DNA of 64,000 bases, taken from the NCBI GenBank assembly GCA_036675035.1, contig JAKFFO010000020.1, positions 1 through 64,000 of the forward strand, read 5' to 3'. The position numbers and the translations under genes were made by a program. Origin of the DNA: MESE01 sp036675035 (lineage in GTDB: Bacteria; Pseudomonadota; Gammaproteobacteria; Burkholderiales; Burkholderiaceae_D). How positions within the stretch are numbered: the first letter of the stretch is position 1; each line of letters opens with the position of its first letter. Positions 19,632 through 28,633 of the stretch are shown piece after piece. The notes below the pieces were generated by a model that saw only the letters and a list, made by a program, of their open reading frames with translations, made no database searches and was not told the DNA's origin.

Positions 19632-20291
19632 ATGAATCAAGCGTTTTTACCGTTTGCAAAATCCTTGTTTGTCGCAATGATGGCCGTTTCTTCCTTTGCG
19701 ATTGCAGCTGAAGAAAATAAAGTCGCTAAAGTCGATCCTGCCAAAGGCGAGGCTATTTATACCAAGGGTGATCCGGCGCGCAATATCGCTGCCTGTATAG
19801 CCTGTCACGGCGCTGCGGGCAATTCCACTATCGCGCAAAACCCGAAGCTGGCAGAGCAGCACGATACCTATATTTACAAGCAGCTCGCCGATTTTAAGAC
19901 GCCCGCGCGCAATAGTCCGATCATGTCGCCCATTGCGAAGGCATTAACGGAAGAGGAAATGAGAAACATTGCGGCCTATCTTAGTGTGCAAGAGGCGAAA
20001 CCTGGTGCCGCAAAAAACAAGGATACGATTGAAGCGGGCAAGCAAATTTACCGTGCTGGCATTGCAAAGATAAATGTTCCGGCCTGCGCCGGATGCCACA
20101 GTCCAACCGGCGCTGGCATTCCTGCACAGTTTGCACGTTTGGCGGGACAGCATCAGGAATACACAGCGCAGCAATTGATCGACTTTCGGTCCGGCGCGCG
20201 CAAGAACAGCCCGCAAATGGCAGAAATCGCCAAGCGCATGACCGATGATGAGATAAAAGCGGTATCGGATTATATTGCCGGCCTAAAATAA
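19632..20291 (+). CDS. Diheme cytochrome c (c4 type)
   Basis: A periplasmic electron carrier with two heme-binding CxxCH sites, CIACH at residues 55-59 and CAGCH at 152-156. A signal peptide covers about residues 1-26 (cleavage after FAIAA). The two halves are homologous and each contains a Met-containing loop (SPIMSPIA and NSPQMAEIA), matching cytochrome c4, which feeds terminal oxidases. The length of 219 residues is usual. Just downstream are resB and ccsA, the System II factors that attach heme to such proteins. A terminator separates it from resB. Confidence 0.93.
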   Translation: MNQAFLPFAKSLFVAMMAVSSFAIAAEENKVAKVDPAKGEAIYTKGDPARNIAACIACHGAAGNSTIAQNPKLAEQHDTYIYKQLADFKTPARNSPIMSPIAKALTEEEMRNIAAYLSVQEAKPGAAKNKDTIEAGKQIYRAGIAKINVPACAGCHSPTGAGIPAQFARLAGQHQEYTAQQLIDFRSGARKNSPQMAEIAKRMTDDEIKAVSDYIAGLK

Positions 20292-20324
20292 TTCAAATAA
20301 GAGCAAAATAAAAAACGAATGGAG

Positions 20325-20350
20325 GGGGTGGCTGAGGCCGCCCCTTTTTT
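20325..20350 (+). terminator. Intrinsic terminator after the cytochrome c4 gene
   Basis: GGGGTGGC (20325-20332) pairs with GCCGCCCC (20337-20344), with one G-T pair and loop TGAG, followed by six T residues. It lies 33 bases after the cytochrome stop and just ahead of resB. Confidence 0.85.
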
Positions 20351-20394
20351 GCTTCTGGAAGAAATGCTTGTCTGTAAGCATACAAAATACCGAT

Positions 20395-22518
20395 ATGACC
20401 ACTAGTACTGCCGGAATTCAACTGAACACCAATCGCCGCTGGCTCGCGGATGCGGTAGAGCTCATTTCCTCAATGCGCTTTGCGATCAGTTTGCTGACAT
20501 TGATTTCGATCGCGTCAGTTATCGGCACGGTCATGAAGCAGAACGAACCGATGACCAATTATGTGAATCAGTTTGGTCCGTTCTGGTTTGAATTATTCGG
20601 CAAGCTTGGTTTGTATTCCGTATATTCGGCGTGGTGGTTTTTGCTGATCATGGGCTTTCTGGTGTTGTCGACATCGTTGTGCATCGTCCGGAACGCGCCG
20701 AAAATGTTGCGCGATATGCGCAGCTGGCGAGAGAACGTACGCGAACAGTCGTTGCGTAATTTTCACCATAAAGCCGAATGGGCCGCAGACGTGCCCCGGT
20801 CGATGTTGATACAGCGTGTGGCAAGCCGGATTGGCGCGCGCGGTTACAAGGTCAAGGTGGTCGACAAGAATCATGCAACGCTGATTACCGCGAAGCAGGG
20901 AGCCGCCAATAAATTAGGATATATTTTCGCGCATAGCGCAATTGTCGTGATTTGTGTTGGCGGTCTGCTCGATTCGGATTTGCCGATTCGATTTCAGCAG
21001 TGGTTCTATGATAAAACCCCGTTTGCAGGTAACGGCATCATTGCGGAGATTCCTGCAAAGCACAGACTGGGATTGCGGAATCCGACCTTTCGTGGGAATA
21101 CATTGATTCCTGAAGGCGGCAGCACCAGCACTGCGATCATTCCCCAACAAAATGGTGTGCTGATCCAGGATTTGCCTTTCACGATACGGTTGAAAAATTT
21201 CATCATCGAGCATTATTCGACCGGCATGCCCAAGCTGTTCGCGAGCGAAGTGATCGTAACAGATCACGAGACCGGCAAAAGTTTTCCAGCAACAATCAAG
21301 GTGAATGAGCCTTTGGTCTACAAGGGCCTCTCGGTTTATCAATCCAGTTTCGAGGATGGGGGCAGCAAGCTCAAGGTGACTGCTTACCCGATGCGCGGCA
21401 TGCGGAACTATGAGTTTTCATTGAGCGGGGAAGTCGGGGGTTCCTCCCCGCTGGGTAATGGAAGCGACAACGCGTACACCGTTGAATGGTCCGATTTCAG
21501 GCCTTTCAACGTGGAGAATATGGCGCAGAGCGGTCAGGACGTGCGTGCCGTGAATAGCAGCAAGACGTTCAATCAGAAATTTTCCGAGGGACTGGATAAG
21601 CGTTTGGGCTCTGCTGCGAAAGGTGTAAATACCAAAGACCTTAAGAATGTTGGACCCAGCGTTCAATACAAGATGCGTGACAAGATGGGCCAGGCACGGG
21701 AGTATCATAATTACATGCAGCCCGTGCTGGTTGACGGTGCCTACGTTTTCCTTGCCGGTATGCGCGACTCGCCAAACGACGCTTTTCGTTACCTTCGAAT
21801 TCCGGCGGATGACAATGATAGTGTCGAAGAATGGATGCGCTTGCGTGCGGCGATCCTGAACCCGGAACTGCGGGCAGAAGCGGCGCGACGATATGCAATC
21901 CGTGCCCTGCCTGCACGGGACAATGAGATTGATAATCTGCGAATGCAACTTCAGGAATCTGCTTTGAAAGGCCTGGCCATTTTTGCTGGAGATGAGGAAA
22001 AATCCGGATTCGTCGCTGTGTCGGAGTTTCTCGAAAAAATACCGCCGGCAGAACAGGAAAAAGCCGCCGATATTTTTATGAAAATATTCAACGGCAGCAT
22101 GTGGGACCTGTGGCAAGTAGCACGAGAGAGCGATGGTTTGAAGCCGGTGGCGCAGGACGAAAAGCATGCTCGCTTTTTGCAGCTCGCCACCAATGCCCTG
22201 GCCGACACATTCTTCTATAGCGCGCCAGTGTATCTTCAACTTAATGAATTTGAAGAAGTAAAGGCATCAGTATTGCAGGTGACGCGTTCGCCGGGAAAGA
22301 ACGTGGTTTATTTCGGATGCCTGTTACTGGTTCTCGGTGTTTTTTCTATGTTGTACATTCGCGAACGCCGTGTATGGGTCTGGATTACATCGACGGAAAA
22401 CGGACAGTCGCACGCACTGATGGCCATGAGTTCCCAGCGAAAAACGCTGGACTTTGACAAAGAATTTGACGCGGTAAAAAACACACTCGCTCAAGCCGAG
22501 CCAGCTGCGGACAAATGA
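20395..22518 (+). CDS. resB: Cytochrome c biogenesis protein ResB (CcsB-type)
   Basis: ResB is half of the System II heme-ligation complex that attaches heme to CxxCH motifs in the periplasm. The 707-residue product has early membrane segments (ISLLTLISIASVIGTVM and WWFLLIMGFLVLSTSLCIV), a third around residue 180, a very large periplasmic domain with NEPLVYKGLSVYQSSFEDGG, and a final segment near residue 645 (VVYFGCLLLVLGVFSMLYI). The ATG at 20395 is preferred; a TTG nine codons upstream is possible. ccsA follows by 80 bases. Confidence 0.93.
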   Translation: MTTSTAGIQLNTNRRWLADAVELISSMRFAISLLTLISIASVIGTVMKQNEPMTNYVNQFGPFWFELFGKLGLYSVYSAWWFLLIMGFLVLSTSLCIVRNAPKMLRDMRSWRENVREQSLRNFHHKAEWAADVPRSMLIQRVASRIGARGYKVKVVDKNHATLITAKQGAANKLGYIFAHSAIVVICVGGLLDSDLPIRFQQWFYDKTPFAGNGIIAEIPAKHRLGLRNPTFRGNTLIPEGGSTSTAIIPQQNGVLIQDLPFTIRLKNFIIEHYSTGMPKLFASEVIVTDHETGKSFPATIKVNEPLVYKGLSVYQSSFEDGGSKLKVTAYPMRGMRNYEFSLSGEVGGSSPLGNGSDNAYTVEWSDFRPFNVENMAQSGQDVRAVNSSKTFNQKFSEGLDKRLGSAAKGVNTKDLKNVGPSVQYKMRDKMGQAREYHNYMQPVLVDGAYVFLAGMRDSPNDAFRYLRIPADDNDSVEEWMRLRAAILNPELRAEAARRYAIRALPARDNEIDNLRMQLQESALKGLAIFAGDEEKSGFVAVSEFLEKIPPAEQEKAADIFMKIFNGSMWDLWQVARESDGLKPVAQDEKHARFLQLATNALADTFFYSAPVYLQLNEFEEVKASVLQVTRSPGKNVVYFGCLLLVLGVFSMLYIRERRVWVWITSTENGQSHALMAMSSQRKTLDFDKEFDAVKNTLAQAEPAADK

Positions 22519-22598
22519 ATCCAGCATCATGCTGGCATGCGTTGGAATAGAATTTTTAATGGATTAGCGCTTAAGCTGAAATCCGTCGGAGAACGTCA

Positions 22599-23750
22599 AT
22601 GGAACTGACACAAAATCAAATTTACTCGCAACCACCAGGTTTCTTTAAGCGGCTCACGATACTCGATTGGTTTTATGCTGCCGCATTGGTGGCGGGCGCA
22701 TTGTTTGCGCTCAGTCGGTACGGCATGCACATGGATTACTATGAAAAGGGCATCCTGCTTCTTACCGCGCCGACCTTTGCGTGGCTGGGATGGCATTGGA
22801 AATCGGTACGCCGGTTGATTGCTCTGCTGACGCTACTTTCGTTGTCAGCCATTGCACTGTACGGCGGCGATCTCGATATGGCGAACCAGAAATTTTTTCT
22901 AAAATATTTTTTGTCGAGTCAATCCGCAATCTTGTGGATGAGTACGCTGTTTTTTTTGTCAACGCTGTTTTACTGGGGCGGCCTGATTGCGAAATCAGAT
23001 TTTGGCGCCTCGGTCGGAAGTAAATTATGCTGGGCTGCTGTCGTGCTCGGATTTACCGGCATGCTGGTCCGCTGGTATGAGTCCTATCTGATCGGCGCCG
23101 ATATCGGACATATTCCGGTGTCAAATCTATATGAGGTCTTCATACTTTTTTGCATGATAACGGCTTTGTTTTATTTGTATTACGAGCAGGTCTATGCCAC
23201 CCGGCAGTTGGGACCGTTCGTCATGTTGATTATTTCCGCTGCGGTCGGATTTTTGCTGTGGTACACATTGAGCCGGGACGCCGCCGAGATCCAACCTCTG
23301 GTGCCCGCATTGCAGAGCTGGTGGATGAAAATTCATGTGCCGGCCAATTTCATCGGTTACGGGACGTTCGCGCTGGCGTCAATGGTTGCTATTGCCTATT
23401 TGTTGAAATCAAATGGAATGCTGGCCGATCGACTGCCCGCACTGGAAATCCTCGACGACATCATGTACAAGGCAATCGCCGTAGGGTTTGCCTTTTTCAC
23501 GATTGCGACAATCCTCGGCGCACTTTGGGCAGCAGAAGCATGGGGTGGCTACTGGTCATGGGACCCGAAAGAAACATGGGCATTGATAGTCTGGCTCAAC
23601 TATGCGGCGTGGCTGCATATGCGCTTGATGAAGGGATTGCGAGGGCAAGTCGCGGCATGGTGGGCGCTGATCGGATTGCTGGTGACAACGTTTGCATTCC
23701 TGGGCGTCAACATGTTCCTGTCCGGCTTGCATTCGTATGGCGAGCTCTGA
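22599..23750 (+). CDS. ccsA: Cytochrome c biogenesis protein CcsA/ResC
   Basis: The partner of ResB: a polytopic membrane protein that carries heme to the periplasm and joins it to apocytochromes. The tryptophan-rich heme-handling motif WGGYWSWDPKETW is at about residue 315. Conserved histidines occur in the loops before and after it (KIHVPANF and LHSYGEL). The 383-residue protein has about eight membrane segments. Together with resB, dsbD and cytochrome c4 it shows that this organism uses System II rather than the CcmA-H system for c-type cytochromes, at least from this locus. Confidence 0.94.
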   Translation: MELTQNQIYSQPPGFFKRLTILDWFYAAALVAGALFALSRYGMHMDYYEKGILLLTAPTFAWLGWHWKSVRRLIALLTLLSLSAIALYGGDLDMANQKFFLKYFLSSQSAILWMSTLFFLSTLFYWGGLIAKSDFGASVGSKLCWAAVVLGFTGMLVRWYESYLIGADIGHIPVSNLYEVFILFCMITALFYLYYEQVYATRQLGPFVMLIISAAVGFLLWYTLSRDAAEIQPLVPALQSWWMKIHVPANFIGYGTFALASMVAIAYLLKSNGMLADRLPALEILDDIMYKAIAVGFAFFTIATILGALWAAEAWGGYWSWDPKETWALIVWLNYAAWLHMRLMKGLRGQVAAWWALIGLLVTTFAFLGVNMFLSGLHSYGEL

Positions 23751-23975
23751 ACAAGAGTCCCTGTTACCAGTTATATGTCGACTCGGAATATTGGGTAGCA
23801 ATTCGCCGGATATTGTTCGGTTGTTGATGCAAGGCGCTAAAGTCAACGGGCGGACACGCGTTTGCGGTACAAACGCTTGCGCCGTCAATCAAGATTGTGC
23901 GATTACAATGCCTCGGATCGGTACCGGCATATGAGTCGCATCGCGCTGGATGACAGCCGCCCGATCTGATACATA

Positions 23976-25250
23976 TTAGCGATCAATGGTCGATTCGAGT
24001 GCGAACAATTCCTCGGGTGTTTCGCGTCGCCGAATCAGATGCGTGCGATCGCCGTCCACCATGACCTCGGCAGCACGACCACGCGTGTTGTAATTGGATG
24101 CCATCGTCATGCCGTATGCGCCGGCAGACCGGATCGCCAGCAGATCGCCAGGTTCGACCGTCAGGGTACGCGCGCGCGCCAGCCAATCTCCTGATTCGCA
24201 GACAGGCCCGACCACATCATAGGTGGCTGCAACAGCTGTTTTATGCTGAATGACTTCCTGCACACCCATCCACGCCTGATACATTGCAGGACGCATCAGG
24301 TCGTTCATCGCTGCATCGACAATGCAGAAATTTTTTTCGGTACCGGGTTTGATATATTCGATTTTCGTCAACAACATGCCGGCATTGCCGACGATTGAGC
24401 GACCCGGCTCAAAGATTACCTTGATCGGCTTGCCGTTGTGGCTGACACGGCGCCATTGCTCTATTTTCGAAAAAACACGGCTTAAATAATCTCTTACCTC
24501 GACCGGCTTTTCATCTGCGTAGGTAATGCCGATGCCGCCGCCGAGGTCGATGTGATGTAACGAAATCCCTTCTTTTTCCAGCGTGTCCACCAGATCGATA
24601 AGCTTATCGAGCGCCTCAAGCAGCGGCGCATCGTCCAACAGCTGCGAGCCGATATGACAATCGATTCCGATAGCGTTCAAGTGCGGCAGTGTTTTGGCGA
24701 CATGGTAGGTGGACAGCGCGTCGTCAAAATCGACGCCGAATTTGTTAGCTTTCAGCCCGGTTGCGATATACGGATGGGTTTTGGCATCAACGTTCGGGTT
24801 GACACGTAGACTTACCGGGGCAACTTTGCCCAGTTTGCCAGCGATTTCATTTAGGCGATGCAGTTCGGGAATCGATTCGACATTGAAGCAGAGGATGTCG
24901 TGCGACAGTGCCAATGCGATTTCCTCATGTGACTTGCCAACCCCGGAAAAAATGCATTTCCCCGGATCGCCGCCCGCCGCCATTACGCGCAGTAATTCAC
25001 CACCCGATACCAAGTCGAAACCGGCACCATGGCGCGCGAGAATATCAAGAATGGCGAGATTGGAGTTGGCTTTCATTGCATAGCAAATCAGCGCATCGTG
25101 TGCCTCGCACATTTCAGCGTACGCGGAATAACTTTCCAGCAATGCCGCCTTTGAATAAACATAGGTCGGCGTGCCAAATTTCTTTTCAATATCGGCTAAT
25201 GCAACGTTTTCGGCGTATAAAGCGCCGTTCTGATAGGCGAAATGCGACAT
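23976..25250 (-). CDS. lysA: Diaminopimelate decarboxylase
   Basis: LysA makes L-lysine from meso-diaminopimelate, a PLP-dependent decarboxylation. The PLP lysine is K60 in CYAMKANSN. Other marks are HIDLGGGIGI (phosphate-binding glycine loop), EPGRSIVGNAG and CESGDWLA with the catalytic cysteine from the neighbouring subunit. The 424-residue length is standard. It follows lptM by 12 bases on the minus strand, a common gammaproteobacterial and betaproteobacterial pair. Confidence 0.97.
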   Translation of the reverse strand: MSHFAYQNGALYAENVALADIEKKFGTPTYVYSKAALLESYSAYAEMCEAHDALICYAMKANSNLAILDILARHGAGFDLVSGGELLRVMAAGGDPGKCIFSGVGKSHEEIALALSHDILCFNVESIPELHRLNEIAGKLGKVAPVSLRVNPNVDAKTHPYIATGLKANKFGVDFDDALSTYHVAKTLPHLNAIGIDCHIGSQLLDDAPLLEALDKLIDLVDTLEKEGISLHHIDLGGGIGITYADEKPVEVRDYLSRVFSKIEQWRRVSHNGKPIKVIFEPGRSIVGNAGMLLTKIEYIKPGTEKNFCIVDAAMNDLMRPAMYQAWMGVQEVIQHKTAVAATYDVVGPVCESGDWLARARTLTVEPGDLLAIRSAGAYGMTMASNYNTRGRAAEVMVDGDRTHLIRRRETPEELFALESTIDR

Positions 25251-25262
25251 GTCGATATTGAG

Positions 25263-25463
25263 TTATTTGGAAGAAGGAACACGCGCATTAGCCGATTCAG
25301 GCGCCGGCGCAACTGATGGTCCAGACTTGCTGGGAGCCGCTGCGGGTGCGGGCTTGGCAGGCAGATACAGCGGTCCGGTCTGACCGCAGCCATTCAGGAG
25401 GCCGATTAAGCACCCTGCCATCGAAATGAGAATGAAATGCTTCAATGTTATGAATGAATTCAC
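25263..25463 (-). CDS. lptM: LPS translocon maturation lipoprotein LptM (YifL-like)
   Basis: A small lipoprotein of 66 residues, with a hydrophobic signal peptide ending in the lipobox LNGC (Cys26) followed by GQTGPLYLPAKP. The GCGxxGPLYxP pattern is the LptM/YifL signature; in E. coli this protein assists disulfide maturation of the LptDE outer-membrane LPS translocon. The remainder is a Pro/Ala/Ser-rich tail. The start is probably GTG at 25463, since longer frames run into the divergent cyaY. It lies 12 bases ahead of lysA. Confidence 0.85.
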   Translation of the reverse strand: MNSFITLKHFILISMAGCLIGLLNGCGQTGPLYLPAKPAPAAAPSKSGPSVAPAPESANARVPSSK

Positions 25464-25503
25464 GATTAGAATTACGAATTGTGGAAATTTCCCGGAGTGT
25501 AGC

Positions 25504-25851
25504 ATGACAGAATCGGAGTTCCTGGCGATGGCCGAGGTGATACTTGATGAAATTGAGACTTCATTGGAGCAGATTGGTACCGCCAGTGATCTGGACATCG
25601 AATGCAGCCGCGCCGGCAACGTGCTGGAAATAGAGTTCGTCGACAATGGTTCGAAAATCATTATCAACAGCCAGACCCCAATGCGGGAGATTTGGATTGC
25701 GGCCAGGTCTGGCGGCTTCCATTACAAGCATGACGGCGCGCAATGGATTAATACCCGGGATGGTACCGAGCTATTCGCCGCACTATCCAGAATGGTCAGC
25801 GCGCAATCGGGAACCATGGTTGTTCTGCATTCCGGCGCCAGGAGCCAATAA
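25504..25851 (+). CDS. cyaY: Iron-sulfur cluster assembly protein CyaY (frataxin)
   Basis: CyaY binds iron and modulates the IscS cysteine desulfurase during Fe-S assembly. The 115-residue product begins MTESEFLAMAEVILDEIE and has an acidic first helix, then the beta-sheet with GNVLEIEFVDNGSKIIINSQTP, then IWIAARSGGFHYKHDGAQWINTRDG, the frataxin core. An upstream in-frame ATG exists, but 25504 gives the family length. It is divergent from lptM-lysA with about 40 bases between the starts. Confidence 0.93.
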   Translation: MTESEFLAMAEVILDEIETSLEQIGTASDLDIECSRAGNVLEIEFVDNGSKIIINSQTPMREIWIAARSGGFHYKHDGAQWINTRDGTELFAALSRMVSAQSGTMVVLHSGARSQ

Positions 25852-25949
25852 ACGCAGACTATCGCGCCTCCGCAAGCTTGTTCCGGTATCGCGAAATAGC
25901 GCTGCTCTGGAATCGGGATCTTCCGGCGTACAACAAAGTGGCAAGGTCA

Positions 25950-28310
25950 TCAGAACAACTCGTTCTTTACTTCGTCTTTTGTTCTGTCGATTTCAATTGC
26001 GGGGGCGCCTAGTATTCCTGCATCAAGCCCGAGATTGCCAACACTTTGCCCGGGTGGATATTCGGCATAATAATATTCGCCGCCAACCTGCAGCAGTCCG
26101 TCCGGTATCTGGCGCTCTACCACAGGAACGCCCTTCAAGGCGTTCTGCATGAAATTGATCCAGATTGGTAACGCTGCGGCGCCCCCGGTTTCCCGAGGAC
26201 CAAGATTTTTCGGCTGATCAAATCCCACCCACGCAATACCGACGAGCGTTGGATGGTAACCGGCAAACCACGCGTCCACCGAGTCGTTGGTTGTTCCGGT
26301 TTTTCCGTCGAGATCCACTCGTTTAAGCGAGATCGCCTTGGTCGCTGTGCCGGATTTGACAACGTCTTTGAGCATGCTGTCCATCACAAACGCATTGCGT
26401 GCATCAATGACGCGATTGATTTCGTCTCCGGCCTTGTCCGGAGCGACTTGTGACAGTACATTGCCTGCACCATCGGTAATCTTTGAAATGATATAAGGAC
26501 TGACTTTGTAGCCGCCATTAGCGAACACGGAATAGGCGCCGGCCATTTGCAATGGGGTGACTGCACCTGCCCCTAAGGCAAGCGTAAGGTAGGGCGGATT
26601 CTTGTCTGTATCAAAGCCAAACCGCGTAGCGTATTCCTGTCCATATTTAGCACCGATCTGATGCAGAATCCTGATCGATATCATATTCTTCGATCTGCTC
26701 AAGCCACGGCGCATTGACATCGGGCCATCGTACTTCCCATCGTAATTCTTCGGTTCCCATGCCTGCCCGCCCGTTTGTTCTGCATCGAACCGGATCGGAG
26801 CATCGTTAATAACGGTTGCCGGCGACAATCCTTTCTCCAGGGCGGCGGAATAAATGAACGGTTTGAATGATGAGCCGGGTTGGCGCCAAGCTTGGGTAAC
26901 GTGGTTGAACTTGTTGCGATTGAAATCGAAGCCGCCGACCAGTGCCCGGATTGATCCATCGTTGGTATTAACGGCGATGAATGCAGATTCCACTTCCGGC
27001 ATTTGCGTAATGCTCCAGGTTTTCCCCTCCTGCGTCACGCGAACAATGGCGCCACGCTTGATGCGGCGATTGGGAGCAGCCTTGCTGCTGAGAGCACTTG
27101 CGGCGAACGAAAGGCCGGCGCCACTGATCGAAATCTCTTCGCCGGACGCCAGCACGGCGCGGACAACTTTCGGTGAGGCTTCAAGCACCACGGCGGCGAC
27201 CAGATCATCGCTGTCGGGATGATCTGCGATTTCGGTTTCAATCGCATCTTCGGCTTCCTCTTTTCCCGTTGGGATATCCATGTATCCCTCGGGCCCGCGA
27301 TAGCCATGCCGCTTCTCGTAATCCATTACGCCGCGTCGAAGCGCAAAATAGGCCGCGTCCTGATCTGCTTTAGTGATCGTGGTAAAAACGTTCAAACCGC
27401 GCGTATAGGTTTCGTCCTTGAACTGCTCGTAGACTAGCTGACGTGCCATTTCGGCGACGTATTCGGCATGGACACCGAATGCATTGCTATCCATTTTGAT
27501 TTTGAGCGCTTCGTCTTTTGCCGTGGCGTATTGCTCGTCAGTGATGTAGTTGAGACCGTGCATCCGTTGCAGAATGTACTGCTGCCGGACGCGCGCACGT
27601 TTTGGATTGACTACCGGATTGTTGGCCGAAGGCGCTTTAGGCAAACCCGCAAGCATTGCCGCTTCTGCGATGGTGATATCGGACAGCTGTTTGCCGAAAT
27701 AGATCTGTGCTGCCGAAGCAAACCCGTATGCGCGCTGCCCCAGATAAATTTGATTCATGTAGACCTCAAGAATCTGATCTTTTGTCAGATTCTGTTCGAT
27801 TTTCCATGCCAAGAGCACTTCATAAAGCTTGCGTCGCAGCGTCTGTTCACTGGACAGGAAAAAATTTCGCGCAACCTGTTGGGTGATGGTCGACGCGCCT
27901 TGACGCGCTCCTCCAGAAAGATTGTGCACTGCTGCCCGTGCAATTCCTAAATAATCGACTCCGCCATGCTCATAAAAACGATCGTCTTCGATGGCGAGCA
28001 CTGCCTTCTTCATCATGTCGGGGATATCTTTGAAGTGCACGACATTTCGCCGTTCTTCGCCGAATTCTCCGATGAGGACATTGTCTGCTGAAAAAATCCG
28101 CAGCGGAATTTTCGGACGGTAGTCTGTCAGCGAGTCCAATGCGGGCAGATTCGGGTAGGCCATGATCAGCATAAAGCCGACCAACAAGGCGCTAATTAAA
28201 ACCAGTCCTCCCAGAGCGCCAATCCCCCACATTGCCAAACGCGCGAACGTACCGAGCTCGTGCTTAGGAGTTTTTCGGGATGGATCATTTTTGGAATGAG
28301 ATGATGTCAT
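25950..28310 (-). CDS. mrcA: Penicillin-binding protein 1A (bifunctional transglycosylase/transpeptidase)
   Basis: A class A PBP that polymerises and crosslinks peptidoglycan at the inner membrane. A single membrane segment lies at about residues 27-52. The glycosyltransferase domain has the catalytic glutamate in EDDRFYEHGGVD (about 107) and GASTITQQVARNFFLS. The transpeptidase domain has SSFK near residue 480, SKN (SRSKNMISIRIL) and KTGT near 669. The 786-residue length is typical. It is divergent from pilM, the standard ponA-pilMNOPQ arrangement. Confidence 0.97.
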   Translation of the reverse strand: MTSSHSKNDPSRKTPKHELGTFARLAMWGIGALGGLVLISALLVGFMLIMAYPNLPALDSLTDYRPKIPLRIFSADNVLIGEFGEERRNVVHFKDIPDMMKKAVLAIEDDRFYEHGGVDYLGIARAAVHNLSGGARQGASTITQQVARNFFLSSEQTLRRKLYEVLLAWKIEQNLTKDQILEVYMNQIYLGQRAYGFASAAQIYFGKQLSDITIAEAAMLAGLPKAPSANNPVVNPKRARVRQQYILQRMHGLNYITDEQYATAKDEALKIKMDSNAFGVHAEYVAEMARQLVYEQFKDETYTRGLNVFTTITKADQDAAYFALRRGVMDYEKRHGYRGPEGYMDIPTGKEEAEDAIETEIADHPDSDDLVAAVVLEASPKVVRAVLASGEEISISGAGLSFAASALSSKAAPNRRIKRGAIVRVTQEGKTWSITQMPEVESAFIAVNTNDGSIRALVGGFDFNRNKFNHVTQAWRQPGSSFKPFIYSAALEKGLSPATVINDAPIRFDAEQTGGQAWEPKNYDGKYDGPMSMRRGLSRSKNMISIRILHQIGAKYGQEYATRFGFDTDKNPPYLTLALGAGAVTPLQMAGAYSVFANGGYKVSPYIISKITDGAGNVLSQVAPDKAGDEINRVIDARNAFVMDSMLKDVVKSGTATKAISLKRVDLDGKTGTTNDSVDAWFAGYHPTLVGIAWVGFDQPKNLGPRETGGAAALPIWINFMQNALKGVPVVERQIPDGLLQVGGEYYYAEYPPGQSVGNLGLDAGILGAPAIEIDRTKDEVKNELF

Positions 28311-28633
28311 GCGGGAAATAGAGAATCTGGTTGGAAATAATGATTCTCTTCATTATAACGGCCCTTGAAGAGAGCCTTTCGTAAGGAGTTGGAATTGGCC
28401 GAATGCCTTCCCGAGCGCTCGCTGGAGCCAGACTTTAAGCGTTGGGCCCTGACAACGGATTTTCAAATTACTTTACGGAAATTGCTTTACACCGCTGGAG
28501 CGTTGTTGCTACGATTTAATGTAACGTTTTATAAATGTCATCTAAACATTGGTTTTTAAACAGGTTTTTCGATATATGCCTGCGCCGTAGCAACATTGGA
28601 CCACGGAATATTTAGTGCGTTCACGGAAAAATC
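28311..28633. other. Divergent intergenic region between mrcA and pilM
   Basis: A 323-base region with no convincing gene. It must hold promoters for both directions. The pilM side shows TTGCTA (28506-28511) N18 TATAAA (28530-28535), a fair sigma70 pair with a predicted start near 28542. The stretch 28500-28560 is AT-rich. No -24/-12 sigma54 element was recognised. Confidence 0.5.
28506..28535 (+). promoter_or_regulatory. Probable sigma70 promoter of pilMNOPQ
   Basis: TTGCTA and TATAAA are separated by 18 bases, placing transcription start about 90 bases ahead of pilM. The match is reasonable but not perfect, and no experimental support can be drawn from sequence. Confidence 0.5.

Noticed and set aside
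28365..28559. Open frame of 64 codons in the mrcA-pilM gap
   Set aside because: Spans the predicted pilM promoter and has no convincing start or protein pattern.
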